This document shows positions 42,893 to 55,296 of a stretch of 64,000 nt of DNA, piece after piece. A program made the translations under genes and the position numbers. Position 1 is the first letter of the stretch, and each line of letters opens with the position of its first letter. Origin of the DNA: Mycoplasmopsis agalactiae 14628 (lineage in GTDB: Bacteria > Bacillota_I > Bacilli_A > Mycoplasmatales > Metamycoplasmataceae); NCBI RefSeq assembly GCF_000266865.1, contig NZ_AJPR01000011.1, positions 124,001 to 188,000 on the forward strand. Reading direction: 5' to 3'. Under the pieces are notes generated by a model, which searched no databases, was not told the DNA's origin, and saw only the letters and a program-made list of their open reading frames with translations.

Positions 42893-44160
42893 TGAATTCC
42901 TTAGAATTTAACAAAAAGTATGAATTAGACTCTGAATCAGTAGCAAAAATTGTTCCTTCCCAGAGGCCTAAATCTACTAACAGCATTGCTGGTAAACCAA
43001 AAGTTTTAATTGTTGAAGTTTTAAAAAGATTTTTTACAAACCCTGTTGTTGTTATTTCAACACTAGTTTTCTTAGCCATAATCCTAACAGCAATTATTGT
43101 TACAATTTCACCAACTTATAAACCTGGTGTTAGTATAGCTTCTGATGCTAAATCAAATAATTACTGAGACCAAGGACTTTCAGATGTTGGTGGCTTGCCC
43201 CCTATATTTGCCCCTCATATTTCAGTGACAAACTCATCAATTATCGAACAAGTTAATACATTTAATGATCCTAATTATGCTTATTCAAAGTACTTAAAGG
43301 AATATCTAGATTTTAGATCAGTTGCTTCTGATAGAATTGTGATTGATTACTACAAGTACTACTATGCAAGACAGTTAAATGTAGCTATTACTAAGGCCTT
43401 TAACGAAGGCTATGTAATTGATGATTCATTTGTAAATTATTTAAAAACCCAAGTTGATCAATTCTCTCTTAAAACCTACTTTGGTACAACTTTTTCAGAT
43501 CGTGATGTTTGATCAACTGTATGAGCTGGAGCTCTTGAATCTATTAAAATAGCATTCTTTGTAGCAACAGTTGAAGTAATTATTGGTGTCACAATAGGCG
43601 CTTACTTAGGTTTTCACGCTGGTAAATGAATTGATACAGTGTTTATGAGAATGATTGACATTTTCCAAGCACCACCATCAATTATTTGATTATTAATGTT
43701 CATTTCCTTAAGCCAAGGCAACCCAAATGATTGAATCTTAATAGCTGGCTTACTATTTACAGGTTGAACATGACCAATTCACTCAACTAGACTATTTATA
43801 ATAACTGTTAAAGATGAAGAGTACATTTTAGCTTCTAGAAGTATTGGTGCTTCAAAAAATAGACAAATTTTCTTCCATGCACTGCCAGCAATTTTAGGTA
43901 AAGTTGCAATGAACTATGTGCGTAGAATTCCAGGGGTAATTTTAAGTATTGCTTCCTTATCATTCCTAGGTTTTTACAACTCACCTGATTCATACAACCT
44001 TGGTAAGTTCTTGTTTGACAACATTGGTAAGGAAGCTGAAAACCCATGAATAGTTATTATTCCAGCAACAACACTATTATTATTAAGTTTAAGCTTACAA
44101 TTTGTAGCAATTGGGCTTCATGACGCCTTAGATCCTAAAGTTATAAAAATTAAAAGATAA
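42892..44160 (+). CDS. oppC: Oligopeptide ABC transporter permease OppC
   Basis: 422 residues. A soluble N terminus and first membrane segment (VVVISTLVFLAIILTAIIV) are followed by a roughly 110-residue loop, then five segments. The EAA motif is EEYILASRSIGASKNRQIFFHALP. The C terminus ends FVAIGLHDALDPKV as in OppC/DppC. GAGGTTAAA precedes the ATG inside oppB. Confidence 0.93.
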
Positions 44161-44175
44161 TTAGAAAGAGCAATT

Positions 44176-45333
44176 ATGGATACAATGGATACAAATATTC
44201 AGTCTATTACAACGACTAATGATGAAGTCATGATTGACTCAAAAGACAAATTATCTTCAATTAGGGTCGAAAAACTAGACAATAATCAGCTTTTAAAAGT
44301 CAGAAATCTAAAAGTTGACTTCAAAAACGGGCGAAATTCGCTTATAAGAATAGTTAGAGGCGTAGATATTGATGTTAATAATGGACAAATTGTTGGGCTA
44401 GTTGGTGAATCTGGCTCAGGTAAATCAGTTACTTCAAAAGCTTTAATTAATGTTAATGAAAATGCTTTAGTCTCTTGTGATGAATTAGTAATAAGTGACA
44501 TTGATTTGTCGAAGATTAAAAAAGCTAAATTATGAGAATCAGTTAGAGGACACTATATTGGATATATTCCACAGGATCCTCTTACTTCGCTTAACCCTAC
44601 TAGAAAAATTGGTAAACAACTATTAGATGCATTAAACTTAAACAGCGAGTGAAAAAACAGGTCTAAAGATGAGAAAAAAGACTATTTGATAGGCCTTTTG
44701 GAAAGATTTGGTATTCATGATGCTGAAGAAGTTTATGACAGATATCCTCACACATTAAGTGGTGGGATGAAGCAAAGAGTTGTTATAACAATGGTTGTTG
44801 CGCTTAAGCCATTATTAATAATAGCTGATGAGCCAACAACAGCACTTGACCCCACTGTGCAAGCCTCAGTTTTAGCCCTTTTTGAACAAATTCGGCAAGA
44901 GTATAACATTTCGATTATTCTAATTTCGCACAACATAAGTGTTGTTGCTAAATTCTGTGAATACATTTATGTTATGTACGCTGGCAAGATTGTTGAAAGA
45001 GGAACTAGAAAAGACATCTTTACCAATCCAGCTCACCCTTATACTTGAGCACTTATATCAGCCATACCTGAAAATGATGATGAGAGATTGTTCTCAATTC
45101 AAGGCACACCACCAGATATGGCAAACTTACCAATAGGCGATCCTTTTGCACCTAGAAATGACTATGCACTTGAAATTGATTATGAAAAAGAGCCACCATT
45201 AATTGAAATAAATAGCCATCATAAAGCGGCAACATGATTGCTTCACCCTGATGCACCAAAAATTCAAAGACCAAAAGAATTAGAACACAGACTAAAAAGT
45301 TTCAGAAAGGTATTTAAAGACGATGAAGAGTAG
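44176..45333 (+). CDS. oppD: Oligopeptide ABC transporter ATPase OppD
   Basis: 385 residues. Walker A GLVGESGSGKSVTSKAL, Q-loop IPQDPLTSLNPTRK, signature LSGGMKQRVVITM, Walker B PLLIIADEPTTALD, H-loop LISHN, and the C-terminal oligopeptide segment with NPAHPYTWALISAIP. The first 40 residues are an extra polar extension. The end overlaps oppF by 11 bases. Confidence 0.95.
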
Positions 45334-47734
45334 TGATAATAAAAAAGTCATTTTAGAAATTCAAGATCTTAAAAAGTACTTTTTAAACAACGGCAAAGTA
45401 AATAAAGCTGTGGATGGTGTTTCATTTAAATTACATGAAGGTGAAATAGTCGGCCTTATTGGTGAATCTGGTAGTGGAAAAACCACTGTTGGACGTTCAA
45501 TTTTAAGACTTTATGATGATTATAATGGTTTTGTGACCTTAGATGATCAAATCATTAGTGGTGAAAGTATTTCTAAAAAACGCGAAAAATTCTTACGTAA
45601 AAGAGTGCAAATGATCTTCCAAGATCCACATGCATCTCTAAACGGTCAAAAAACAGTTTATAGCATACTAAAAGAACCTTTAGTTGTTAATAACATAATT
45701 AAGCAAAAAACTGGTGATTTATTCAGCGACTGAAAAAAAGTAACTGAAAACTTCCCTTTTACCTTTTTGCTTTATGCTAAAAAGTTAAAAATTAATAACC
45801 TAAAAGCAATTAATGAGCCTTCTAGCAAGTTTTTTCCAAAATGATCAGACAGATTAATTGACTTTAAATTTGACTGAGAAAATCTTTCAGTTGACGAAAA
45901 CTTTGTTTCCTACTTTAACTACCTTGAGGAAAAGCAAACAATGGAAAGCGCAATTATTAATGAGATGTACACAAATACAGATCATCTTATGGCTTTCTAT
46001 TATGAAAAACAAGCTCAGTACAGAAACAAAGACGTTACTTTTGATGAACTAGACTATTTAAATGCTGCTAAAGAGTTAGAAGTAGTCAAAAAACTATGCA
46101 AATATTCGCAAAAGCAATATGATGCATTGCAAAAATTAAGCGAGCTTGAAAAAGAATTACAAGAGTTAAAAAGCAATCAAAATGATTACTTGTTAACTAA
46201 CAAAAATGCTTTCAACAACTTTCTTTCTGAGTACAAAAATGAGATAAAAATTTGCCGTTACGCAAGATTAAACACTTATGATTTAGATTTTTACTTTTTT
46301 AACTATAAAAAAGAGCTAACAAACAAAATAAGGTTTGATTTTGTAAAAAAATACAAAGCTAAACTTAGCTACCTTTCAATTGACCAAATTCGTTATTTTA
46401 TAGCTGAATTGAACAAATACACTAACAGCTTTTACATTGAATTTTTAGAGCCACTTGCAATTACTAAAAACTTCAAAGCTATTGCTAAAACCATTACCGA
46501 ATCTCATTATAATTTCGATGCAAGCGAATACTTAAAGTCTAATCATGCTAATGAATTAGAATTTAATTCTTCAATTAAAAATGTTGAAGAATCTATTAAA
46601 AAGCAAAAAGAAATTATTCATTCAAAATCTGAAAAGCCAGCTTATGGCAAAAAAGAACTTGAAGCTGCTGAGAAAAAACTATTAGATGCTGAAAGAGTGT
46701 TTAAAGCTGAGAATGACAAATATAACAAGAACATTCAAAAGCAAATTAAGCAATTAGATAAAGAAATTCTTACTGAAAGTCTTTTATACAAAAATTTAAA
46801 AACCCAACAAGGCATCAATGATCTTAAGTTCAAGAAAATTAATGAAACATTTTTTGCAAAACTAAATGCTGACTTAAAGCAAGCTAAAGCACAAAAAGAT
46901 CATGCAAAAGTGCATGACATTAATAAAACAATTAAGATTTACAAACAAAAAGTTTCAAACAAGTTATCAACCTTAAAATCATTTGAAGTAGAAGTAAAAC
47001 ACTTATTTAAAGATGTTAGAACTATATACTTATTGCTAGGAATTAAACAGTTTGAAAATCCATTATTTAATGTATATAACAGACTATTTGCAAAGCAAAT
47101 GATTACTAAGTTAATAACTAGATCAATGATTTATAAATCATTAGAAGATGTTGGTTTATTAAAACAATTTGCCTACCGTTATCCACATGAATTTTCTGGT
47201 GGTCAACGTCAAAGAATTGTTATAGCTAGAGCTTTAATAACTGAACCTAAAGTTATTGTTGCTGACGAACCAATTGCCTCTTTAGATATCTCTATTCAAG
47301 CACAAGTTGTTAACTTATTAAAAGATTTATGCGAGAAGAAAAACATAGGTATGATCTTTATAGCCCATGACTTATCTATGATTGAGTATATAGCTGACAA
47401 TGTGCAAATTATGCACCTTGGTAAAATAGTTGAATCAGGTGATACTGCAACAGTTTATAAAAGACCATTGCACCCATATACTAAAAACTTATTTAAAGCA
47501 ATTCCTAAGATTTCTAATGCTAATGAAAAGTTTGAAAACATTAGCTTTGAGTTAGATTATCTAAAGGAACAACAATATCCTGATATTCCATCAAATTACA
47601 TTGTTGAAAATGACCATTATGTCTATGGAACAGACAAACAGGTAAAAGAGTGAGTAAGACCATTTCGTCTAGGAACACCTAAAAATACAGATGTAATTGA
47701 CCTTAAAGAAGAAGATAAAGTCAAAGGAGCATAA
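45323..47734 (+). CDS. oppF: Oligopeptide ABC transporter ATPase OppF with a large internal insertion
   Basis: 803 residues against roughly 310-330 for ordinary OppF. Walker A LIGESGSGKTTVGRSIL (about 50-66) and Q-loop MIFQDPHASLNG (about 97) are followed by an insertion of some 460 residues before the signature SGGQRQRIVIARAL (about 625), Walker B VIVADEPIASLD and IAHDLSMIEYIAD. The insertion is Lys/Glu-rich with long coiled-coil stretches. It is in frame, with TGA only as Trp, so it is part of one protein. Large OppF inserts are known in other mycoplasmas. Confidence 0.92.
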
Positions 47735-47735
47735 T

Positions 47736-48719
47736 ATGAATAAAAAAGCTAAATTATTTATGTTATCAATGCCAGTAGCATTATTTGCTCCTGTTTTATC
47801 AGCTTCATGCCAAAAAAAAGACGACTTTAAGCCACAAGATTTTAAAGACGTTAAATTAGCATTGGCTTCTGGTGCCCAAAATGACTTTAGCAAGATCTCT
47901 CCATCAGAGTTTGTTAAGTTTAAAAAGCCATATACAAATGTCTTAGAAGTTCACCAAAAGGGCAATAAAACAGACAAATTCGGCTTTGAGCTAGTCAATA
48001 TTAGAGCAAATGATAATTATGGCTACGTGTTTGTTGAATACAAGCTTTTTGATAAAAATAATAAGAAAAATACGACTCCTAAAAAGTTTATTTACTTACA
48101 AAACTTTAAGTCAAACATTAAGGAAGAGCTCTCAAGCATAAATTCAAAATTATATTTTTCAAAAACTAAGTCATTAGGTGCTGATGTTAATAAGAAAGAA
48201 ATACTAGTAACTGATTTAGTTAATGATAAACTGCTTTTGGATTTGCAAGGCAATAGTTTACTTTCACAAACTGGAGTTAAGATTTCTAAAGACTTAAAAA
48301 TAGACTTTGGGCAAAATAATGAAGGTATTAAAAAAGGCTTTGTTAATGTATCATTTACTTATAATGTTGAACATAATGCAAGAGAAACAGGCAATGATTT
48401 TCCAATTAAGTTAGCTAAAAAAGTTGAAAACTTCAAAATTGATGGCTTTACTGGATTTGAAGATTTTAGTGCTGATAAATTCATTGAAAAATCATCGGCA
48501 ACTGATGTAACTTTTGAAAAGATTAAAAAAGAGCCTACTTCATACATTTCGTTAAAAAATGCTGGCGACACCATTTTGACAGATATAAATGTTACAAATG
48601 GAACTGGCGATAAACAAGCCACAATCAAGTTCAAACTACAAACTAGTTTGTTTGATTCTGAAGGTAAGGAAACTAAAGTTGTTTCTGACAAAGAATATGA
48701 ATACAAATACACCTGATAG
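47736..48719 (+). CDS. Lipoprotein at the end of the opp operon
   Basis: 327 residues. MNKKAKLFMLSMPVALFAPV leads to lipobox LSASC (Cys25). AAAGGAG (47722-47728) marks this ATG. The mature part has two similar-looking halves containing SSINSKL/KEEL and GFTGFEDFSADKF with Lys-rich beta-type sequence, reminiscent of mycoplasma variable surface lipoprotein modules, but no family is certain. It starts two bases after oppF, so it is probably co-transcribed; a role in peptide uptake is inferred only from that. The last Trp is TGA, just before TAG. Confidence 0.8.
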
Positions 48720-48735
48720 TGTGTAAAAAGATATT

Positions 48736-48760
48736 AGCAGGCTTAAGCTTGCTTTTATTA
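48736..48760 (+). terminator. Intrinsic terminator after the opp operon
   Basis: Seven-pair stem AGCAGGC/GCTTGCT (one G-U), loop TTAA, T-rich tail. Next promoter TATAAT at 48792-48797. Confidence 0.7.
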
Positions 48761-48805
48761 TTCAAATTTACTTATTGTAAAAATTACAATTTATAATATA
48801 AACAT

Positions 48806-49297
48806 ATGAAATTAAAAATGAATGCAGAATACTTTAGAAAGTCCTTTACCTGAAAAAAATGTATGCATTTTGTGGCTGCTGCTTTAATTATACTTATTGT
48901 TACTTTGTCTCTTTATTTTGCTAAATGACAAAAAGAACCTGAAATATACAGCCCTAAAAGAATTGCTAAGGATTTAACCTTTATAATAGGGGCTGCTTTG
49001 CTTGCTTATAGCGGATTAGTTTTTATATTTTCAACAGGATTTTTATTTAGAGCATTTAGAAAAAATAAAAATCAAAAATCGAACGAATTAGCCTATAAAA
49101 TAGAAGAAGAAAAAAAGAAGCCAGCTTCTAAAGAAAGAGAACTTAGGCTCAAAATACTACGTGAAGATTTAGAAAAAGAACGTCAAAGATTAGATGAAAA
49201 CACCGCAGCAAAAAGTTACAATTTTACTTTAGTGATTTTATTTACCCTTTCGATTATTTTACTAATTACTGCCTGAATATTAACCAGCACTACATAA
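48806..49297 (+). CDS. Small membrane protein with a coiled-coil loop
   Basis: 163 residues with TGA for four Trp. Three hydrophobic segments: HFVAAALIILIVTLSLYFA, the segment from LTFIIGAALLAYSGLVFIF and FTLVILFTLSIILLITAWIL. Between the second and third is a highly charged helix (KIEEEKKKPASKERELRL). No family is recognised. A TATAAT lies eight bases before the ATG, so its transcript may have almost no leader. Confidence 0.7.
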
Positions 49298-49333
49298 CAT
49301 TAAAATTTGCTTCAATTTAAAAAATAAATAAAC

Positions 49334-49359
49334 TTTTAGTGACATATGCATCACTAAAA
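49334..49359. repeat. Symmetrical inverted repeat
   Basis: TTTTAGTGA/TCACTAAAA around CATATGCA, between a small membrane gene and the YitT-family gene. It is not followed by a T run, so it is a possible operator or a weak terminator. Confidence 0.45.
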
Positions 49360-49378
49360 ATATATACTTAAATAAGTG

Positions 49379-50593
49379 ATGAAAAAAAATGAAGAAAAGT
49401 TAAGCCAACCAAACAAAAGCAGAAGAACTATTGACCAAAATTCTACTTATGAAATAAATAGAATTAAGGTTGAAGAGAAAGTTCTTCACTTTTCATTTTT
49501 GCATACCCTAACTAAATTTTGACAGCAATCAATTGTTGTTTTGATTATTTCATTTTTGTTTTCATTTATAAGCTTACTGCTAGTGCAAAACACCGGATTA
49601 TATGGGCTTGGTCTTGATGCACTAAGTCACAGTATTGCGCGGCTAGCTGCATTTATAGCTATTAATAGCGGGAAAAGCGATCAGCTGGCTAGAGTGATAT
49701 TTAATATATGCTTCTGAATGGTTAACTTTGTTATAAACATTCCGCTTTTTATATTTGCAAGTATAAAAATTAACAAAAACTTTGCTATTTTAACAATGTT
49801 ATTTATGCTTTTTGCAACAATTTTTGGTATTGCTTTTAGCAGCATTTCTGGCTCAGAAAACTGACTGATTTTAGGTAAAGTAATTGATAGCAATTTTACT
49901 TCTAATGCTATAAAACAGCCAAATAATATCGTTCAGATTACTACATGAGCAGTTAATTATTCAGGACAAAATGGTAACAATCCAATTTCAATAATGTTTT
50001 ATGGACTATTGTGAGCCATAATTCAAGGCGCGCTAGCTGCTGCACTTTTAATTGTTAATTCCACCACTGCTGGTTTTGATATTTTTGTAGTTTGGTACTC
50101 ACAGAAAAAGTTCAAAAACCTCGGCTTTATTTATATAGCAATTCATATTGTGTGTTTGCTAGCTGCAAATACAATAGGAACTTATCTTCCCTCAGGTTTA
50201 GCTACAGGCAACTGAAATATTGAGCTATTTTTCAATGCCAGTTTTGCAAGCTCATTTATTATGATATTAGTCAACGGTATTGTTGTTGATATTCTGTTTC
50301 CTAAATATAAAATGGTTAAAATTGAAGCTTATACTTCCAAGCCTAAAGAGATTTTGGATAAAATTTTTGCGCTCAAAGACAAAAGATTCTCAGCCACCAT
50401 TGCCAATTTTAAAGGTGGTTATAGCGGCGAAATGCAACAAGTATTAATTATTAACACAATGTATATTGAATCATCTGTTGCACTAAAGATAATCAATGAA
50501 ATTGATCCAAATGCAATGATATGCATGTTTGATATAAAGAGAATGAAAGGCACAATTTACACTTCCAATATTGTAAACAAGGACAGGAAGTAA
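49379..50593 (+). CDS. YitT-family membrane protein with C-terminal DUF2179 domain
   Basis: 404 residues. After a polar 45-residue N terminus come about six membrane segments including GLGLDALSHSIARL, PISIMFYGLLWAIIQ and AALLIVNSTTAGFDIFVVWYS, features of the YitT family (the loop G.TG.D). The C-terminal about 100 residues (VKIEAYTSKPKEILDKIF, FSATIANFKGGYSG, MICMFDIKRMKGTIYT) match the DUF2179 ligand-binding-like domain. Function unknown in all species. One CTATAAAACAG word at 49908. Confidence 0.8.
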
Positions 50594-50633
50594 AATTTAG
50601 CTATCAAAAAATAAAATTACTAAGGAGCAAACT

Positions 50634-52565
50634 ATGTCAAAAAAATGAAACAAAATACTCGCACTTTCTCCAGTGCTTATAGCACCAGGATTTTTAACAT
50701 CGTGCATTGATTTAGTTATAAACAAAGACTTAGTAAGTAATAGTTCAAATAAAAAAGCAAACATAATAACGACTGATAAACCTATATTTAACTTTGCTAA
50801 ATCTGATGTTGAAGAAGTTAAGGTTGAAGATATTTTATATACTTTTGGAAACATTAAAGATGAAGTTCAAGACAGCAAAGTTCAGTTATCTAGTCAACAC
50901 TTAAAAAATGGTTTTTGGACTAAAAGCATCCCAGCTAAAAATAGACAATTGACAAACCATGATAATGCTGATTTAAAAAAATTGTGACAGGAATTAGTTG
51001 AGATATTTGAAGGCAAAAGTAATGTTAAAACCACATTAGCTCATAAACTAGATGAATACATTAAGTTGTTTAAACACAACAAATTGTATTTAACAATTTT
51101 GACCAATTGGATTAATTTACAGAATGATTCGGCCAAGTTTATTGCACAGCCTCACGGCAACACAATACGTTATGATAAAAACAAAATTCACTTTGGTTAT
51201 TTTGTAGAGAATTTTTTAACTAATGAAGATGGATGAGAAAAGTTTAAAGAATTTTGTTTAGCTTACTCTGGGGATAAAAATAATATCCAAAACTATAATT
51301 ATGCTAAATGAATAGTTAATGAGACCAAAACATTTTTAGAAATTTTAGATAAAAATAAAGATTTAGCTTTTAACCCTGTAAATGAGGGCTATACGCCAGA
51401 TCTTAAAGAGTTAGATTTTATAAAGAAAGCACCAACTGACAAAATAAGAAACTTAAGAATTAAGCTTATTGCTGATGGTGGTTTTTACTTAAATAAAGCT
51501 GATGAAAACAAAAATGATTTAGAAAAGTTTAATGAATCGCAAAAGTTTATCTATTCAGACTACACCGACTTGCACACTGAAAATATTAGTAAGTTTGCTG
51601 ATATAGTTAAAGCCAAAAAGTTTAGTTTAAAAGAAGAAGAATGAGCTCTAGGATATTCATCTTTTAAAACAACTGAGGCATTAGGACCATGAGGATATTT
51701 TGCCTATCCAGCTAATTCACAGGGTCATACGAACTTTTATACATATAATTATTCACTTGAAGGCATCACTGGACAAGATTATCTTTCAAAAGTTATTTAT
51801 GCAAATTCATTGGTCTATCGTCACAGAAGAGAAGAGTGAAAAGAGTTAAAAGAATATGTTTTATCAACTATCCCTTATTTAATTTCAAAAAACTATACTG
51901 AAGAGCAAAAATTAAGATCACTTCATAACTTTATAACTTGAAAAATTAACTATGATGTAGAAGCTTTAAACGAAGAAATTAGAACAGGCATAATTAACCT
52001 ATCTATGCGTAATCCAGGTGTTTTGGCTAAAGTTAAAGAATATGAAGAAAAAATAAAGGGTGTGTGTGAAACATATGCAAGATTACTAACATTATATGGA
52101 TTATTTTTAAATATTGACATAGGCTATCAAACTGGTGATGTCTTTAGATACAGATATGATGAATCATCTGACAAATTTGTAAAATTAGAAGCAAAAGAGC
52201 CTCATGCATGAAATGTGTACCGTTCTAAAGATGATGGCAAACTTAGATATATTGACTTAACATGAGATGATGCTCAGGATGATGATTCATATACCACAGT
52301 ATTTAATAACAGCAACATTTTGCCTTTTACTTATACATATTTTAATAAAGAGTGAGAAGAATTTTCAGCACTTCACTCTAATGTTAAAGGATCATTTACT
52401 TTAGAAAGTCCTATTATTTATAATAAAAGCAACCAAAAGTTAACAATAAGATCAATTGATAAATACCAATATTTAGCAAATGAATTTCACAAATTAGCCA
52501 AGAGCAAAGAGGGCTACATAGAGCCACCAGCACTAAACAAAATTTATGACGAAACTAAACATTAA
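50634..52565 (+). CDS. Lipoprotein with a transglutaminase/protease-like domain
   Basis: 643 residues. A signal peptide ends in FLTSC (Cys18). Residues about 455-560 show the Cys-His-Asp layout of the transglutaminase-like superfamily: GVCETYARLLTLYG (Cys478), PHAWNVYRS (His524) and LRYIDLTWDDA (Asp541). GVC.tYA and HaWN followed by vD.TW are the typical strings. The rest, including a Trp-rich central portion, has no recognised domain. A role as a surface peptidase or cross-linker is inference. AAGGAGC precedes the ATG. Confidence 0.8.
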
Positions 52566-52598
52566 GATTTTACTAATAAACCTATAAAACAAGCAAAT

Positions 52599-52636
52599 AA
52601 AAAAACACATGCCGGAATTTAACATGTGTTTTTTGA
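52599..52636. terminator. Bidirectional terminator between the TGase-like lipoprotein and rpiB
   Basis: Eleven-pair stem AAAAACACATG/CATGTGTTTTT (52601-52611, 52623-52633) between convergent genes. A CCTATAAAACAAGC variant of the recurring word lies just upstream (52581). Confidence 0.85.
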
Positions 52637-52637
52637 T

Positions 52638-53084
52638 CTAAAATTTGTCAATTTGGTCAATTCTGGCTTGATGTCTGCCGCCTTCATATTCAGTGTTAAT
52701 ATATTCATTAATCATAGCTTTTGCTTGATCAATATTAACTTGTCTGCCACCCATTACAAGCACATTAGCATTGTTGTGCAATTTTGCAAGATTAGCATCT
52801 TCAACTGAAGTTACTCTAGCGGCCCTTATTCCATTATGTCTGTTTAGTGCATACGAGATGCCTAATCCTGTGCCACATAAACCAATTCCGAATGAAACAT
52901 CTTTATTGTCTAATAAATAATTAGCTAATTTATGGCCTTGTTCTGCATATGATATAGACTTTGAACTATCTTCTGGCCCTAAATCAACTGTTTCATATCC
53001 TAAATTGCTTACATAATCTTTTATCTCATTTTTTAAATCACAGCCACCATGATCACTAGCTAAAACTACTTTACCCTTTTTCAT
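52638..53084 (-). CDS. rpiB: Ribose-5-phosphate isomerase B
   Basis: 148 residues. VVLASDHGGCDLKNEIKDY, the active-site region SFGIGLCGTGLGISYALNRHNGIRAAR and LVMGGRQVN identify the RpiB family. It interconverts ribose and ribulose 5-phosphate and so feeds the phosphoketolase encoded at the end of the window. An AGGAG site precedes the ATG on the minus strand. Confidence 0.95.
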   Translation of the reverse strand: MKKGKVVLASDHGGCDLKNEIKDYVSNLGYETVDLGPEDSSKSISYAEQGHKLANYLLDNKDVSFGIGLCGTGLGISYALNRHNGIRAARVTSVEDANLAKLHNNANVLVMGGRQVNIDQAKAMINEYINTEYEGGRHQARIDQIDKF

Positions 53085-53165
53085 TTTTAAACTCCTATAT
53101 TTGTATAAAAAATTTTACATCAAAAAGAATAATAGATAAAGCATAAGTCTAAGCGCACACAACAA

Positions 53166-53198
53166 TGGGAAAAATCATGTGTTTTTCCCAAATTTTTC
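53166..53198 (+). terminator. Terminator-like hairpin in front of the C39 exporter gene
   Basis: Nine-pair stem TGGGAAAAA/TTTTTCCCA, loop TCATGTG, then AAATTTTTCC. It lies between the divergent rpiB start and the exporter start, so no known gene ends here; it may be an attenuator or the end of a short transcript. Confidence 0.55.
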
Positions 53199-53238
53199 CA
53201 CTTTTTAAAAAACATCTAAATTAACTACATTATAAGTT

Positions 53239-55296
53239 ATGAGAATAAGTAAGCAAGAAGATCAACGAGACTGTGGATTGCATGTCTTAAGTTATTTAAT
53301 AAATTATTATCATCATAAAGAAGTTGACATAAATTATTTAAAGATTAATTGCTCTTATGGCAAGGATGGCATAAGTTTGTTTAATTTAAAAAGCATAGCT
53401 AGTGAAAATGGTCTTAAGCTAGATTCATATTCTGGGGAATTTGAGGCTTTGACATCATTAAACAAGCAAGATTTACCACTTATATTGCTTTTAAACAGAA
53501 ATGGCTATAGCCATTATGTAGTGCTTTTAAGAATTAAAGGAAACAAATTTTATATTCAGGATCCAGAATGTGGAAAACTAGTTAAGATGGATAAAATAGA
53601 GCTAAAAGAGCAGTATGCAAATGTCATAGCTTTAGTTTCGCCACTGAAATTGACAAAGGAAAAAGGAAAGTTTGTCATTGACAATAGAATAAAAAGTTTA
53701 ATCTCCAACCGAGAGTATGCATATCCGCTGTTGATATCAACGTTTATTAATTTGTTATTATCATTTGCATCTTCATTTTTTATAAAAATTGTTTTTGATT
53801 TTATACTTCCCAATTTTTTAAACAAAACAATCATTGTTGTGTTTACACTTTTTGTGTGATTATGTATCTTAAAGGCTATAAATCAGTACTTTAAGTCATA
53901 TATAGTAAATAAGATAACTAACAAAATTTACATAAAATTAAGCACTGAATTTTTTTCAAAATTGAAAAAGACTTCAATCAATAATTTATACAAGTTAAAT
54001 AATTCTGAGTATTTTAAAAGAGCTGCATATATTCAATATATAAGTGAGTTCCAAGCCAATTTTGCATACACATTTATAAGTGAGATTCTCAGTCTGGTTT
54101 TGTCAGGACTACTGCTTATATGACTGAATTACTTACTATTTGCTTTGGTTGCTTGTTTGATTATACTCGTGATTATCGCTAATTACATTTATCAAAGCAG
54201 ATTAGAGAGCTTACATAATTATTCAATTGATGCTGCATCTAAAAAAATTCAAGCTGATATTGATTATATTAATTCAAAAGATAATTTTAGTGACCAAGGA
54301 TATTTTGATAATCTATGGCTTACTCAATACAAAAAGACTATTAACCAAAAGCAAGTTGACGAAAAAATCTATAAAACAGGCTCAAACAATAATTTGTTTA
54401 ACAGCATTTTTATAGGAAACATATCAAACATAATAATTTTTGCTTCTACATTTTTAATTATTAAAAACAAGCTAACTAACGGAGATATGATGATGTTTTT
54501 AACTAGTGTTAGTTTCTTCATTAATCCGTTATTATCCATTTCAAGCTTACTTTCTTCGAACTCAATAATTAAAAAATACGTTAATCAAATAAATTTTGTA
54601 TTTAATTTACCGCATAAAGATATTTCAAACAACGGAATTGTTATCAATAAAGTAGAAAATATTGAACTAAAAGGCATTAAATTTGGCTATGAAGAGGGGA
54701 CAAATATTTTAAATTTTGAGAGCATAAAAATTGACCAAAACACTTGTTTTAAAGGAACAAATGGATCAGGAAAGAGTACATTATTAAAACTTATAAAAGG
54801 AGACTTCGATAGTTATACTGGTCTATATTTAATAAACGGAATGAATCAAAAACAAGTTAATTTTGAAGACTTGTTAAGTAATACCATCTATATATCAAGT
54901 GATATTTTCATTCCTAGTGTAAAAGTTATTGATTTCATTATTGACAAAAACAAAGAAAAAGCAAACGTTCTTAATCAAAATATTGAAAAATACGGATTGA
55001 TAAATGTGCTGAATAAAGCAAATATAAATATGAACACAGAAATTAATAATAATGCTTCTAATTTGTCTAGCGGTCAAAAACAAATCATATTGCTACTAAG
55101 ACTTCTTACTCGAAAATACAAAATTGTTATGCTGGATGAAGCGTTTGAAAATATAAGTGCTGATAATTCCACTGAGCTTAAGAAAGCGATAAAGGACTAT
55201 CAAAAAGATGCTCTGTTTCTCGAGATAAGCCATAGTAACAATTTTGTGCACAATACAAAGGAAATAAGACTCAATGAAATTAACAACTATATCTAA
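53239..55296 (+). CDS. ABC exporter with N-terminal C39 peptidase domain
   Basis: 685 residues. Residues 1-140 are a C39 peptidase: catalytic Cys12 (QEDQRDCGLHVL), His92 (YSHYVVL) and Asp108 (IQDPECG). Six membrane segments follow, with the ATPase from about 480: Walker A KGTNGSGKSTLLKLI, signature LSSGQKQIILLL and Walker B IVMLDEAFENIS. Such proteins cut a double-Gly leader from a peptide and export it. No candidate cargo gene is visible nearby. The coding frame has three TGA Trp. A small membrane protein overlaps the 3' end. Confidence 0.9.

Noticed and set aside
45735-47190. OppF insertion as a separate gene or a transposon
   Set aside because: The frame is continuous through TGA Trp codons, with no terminal repeats, target-site duplication or transposase.
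49334-49359. Inverted repeat as insertion-sequence end
   Set aside because: It is a short hairpin with no partner copy and no transposase nearby; left as possible operator.
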